From Heliopora coerulea (Eukaryota; Cnidaria; Anthozoa; Scleralcyonacea; Helioporidae), in NCBI GenBank assembly GCA_030142905.1, contig JASJOG010000288.1, positions 280,964 through 344,963 on the forward strand: a stretch of DNA of 64,000 nucleotides, read 5' to 3'. Of this stretch, positions 63,121-64,000 are shown piece by piece. Position numbers and translations under genes: made by a program. The notes beneath the pieces are model-generated. The model saw only the letters and a program-made list of their open reading frames with translations, ran no database searches and was not told the DNA's origin. How positions within the stretch are numbered: the stretch's first letter is position 1; the number at the start of each line of letters is the position of its first letter.

Positions 63121-64000
63121 TGTAGAAGATTAGTGAAATATAAAGAACAAGAAACCAAACATCCCTATAAGCAAAGAGAAGTCAGATATCCAAGCAGCAG
63201 GAATGATACGTGAAAATGACACACAAAAGAACGTTAAACAAGCATTACAGCCATACCAACATTGCATATTAAGTTCTTCCTAACTACAAATGGAAATAAG
63301 ATTGCAGGAATGAACCAGGAAATAACAAAAGAAAAAAAAATGACATCATTCCATAACTTATATATATAAGATATAAGTCATAATGCAGTTCGTTTCGATA
63401 ATCGTAATTCTCCATAATGGAACTTGACAAAGAGAACTAATTTTGTTGGTTTCCTATCATGGTTTGTCCAGAGACAGTGGAGTAAAATGTCCTCGTGATC
63501 ATTGGCTAATATGGTAGCGATTGGGTTTCTTTTTGAATACTAGTGTAAACCAGTTATGGAGAAGAATCCATCCAAATGCTTTGGAAATGGGTTCGATACT
63601 TAAAGAATATCGAGTTGCCAAACAGTAGTGTCAAGACTGAGCGATCGACAAACGATTTGTTCGAAAATTATGCATGTCAAAATTCAATATAATCAACTTG
63701 GAAGGTCATCATCCAATACAGAAAAGTGACCAACACGTAAGGTCTCCCATTGCCATTGATTCCATCAGCATTTCCACAATGTTTACGGACAATTTTAGTA
63801 CCAAAGAAGTCATGATCTTTAACCAATATTAAATCGAAATTGTGAATAGCTGGTTCTGCACAAGAGTTCCAAACATGACTTTTTCTTGAAACAATGTTGC
63901 GTGATTTTCTCACATATCCAAAATGCATACCAAATGGTCGAGTTTTCTGAGACTGCAAGTCAAACGGAGTCGCAACATTTGCATGAACTTCATAAAAATT
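63121..64000. other. No confident gene; one 93-codon minus-strand frame
   Basis: A minus-strand frame (63677-63958) holds a mixed, non-repetitive protein with NFDLILVKDHDFFGTKIVRK and HCGNADGINGNG and may belong to a gene extending past the window edge. I do not recognise it. The remainder is unremarkable. Confidence 0.3.

Overview
This window is eukaryotic, AT-rich, repeat-dominated genomic DNA, most likely from an invertebrate animal. The evidence is Polinton/Maverick elements, Penelope-like elements (PLEs) with GIY-YIG domains, Tc1/mariner, PIF/Harbinger, hAT and RTE-type relics, a tRNA-derived SINE and spliced transposon genes. The mix would suit a cnidarian, but nothing here fixes the species. 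I see no confident host gene; nearly everything recognisable is mobile DNA, most of it decayed.

Layout. 0.2-8.2 kb: two PLEs arranged head to head, PLE1 (minus) with a Tc1/mariner nested inside it and PLE2 (plus) split by a non-autonomous hAT-like element. 8.2-13.1 kb: a hAT/ZMYM-like fragment, three SINE copies and otherwise unremarkable DNA. 13.145-31.163 kb: a full-length Polinton of 18,019 bp with about 240-bp terminal inverted repeats, AG...CT ends and a perfect 6-bp target duplication (GGTCTG). Its minus-strand block encodes integrase with chromodomain, a membrane protein, major capsid candidate, packaging ATPase and a small late protein. Its plus-strand block encodes a 505-codon membrane-anchored late protein, a penton-like candidate, a repetitive fibre, small membrane proteins and protein-primed DNA polymerase B. 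Most genes carry stops or frameshifts. A PLE-like relic with an intact hammerhead-ribozyme core sits inside its left end.

31.2-34.4 kb: mostly empty, with a Cys-rich broken reading frame and a MITE. 34.4-40.8 kb: an old PLE (PLE3) whose inverted pseudo-LTR is separated from its body by a two-gene PIF/Harbinger transposon. 40.8-42.3 kb: inverted PLE4 fragments. 42.3-43.8 kb: a 14-bp minisatellite of about 100 units. 43.9-48.5 kb: an RTE-like LINE tail with zinc fingers, a GIY-YIG fragment, a mariner with about 412-bp TIRs, and a hAT-like end.

48.6-59.2 kb: a second Polinton relative sharing at least nine genes with the first, but with shuffled order and orientation, no visible polymerase and an extra zinc-ribbon/VLTF3-like gene. 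59.2-64 kb: A-rich DNA with decayed lysine-rich reading and no recognised gene.

The two Polintons are the main interest. Comparing them separates real genes from noise. In both, strong hairpins lie at the 3' ends of several genes, which resembles the hairpin signal that ends transcripts in giant viruses and virophages.
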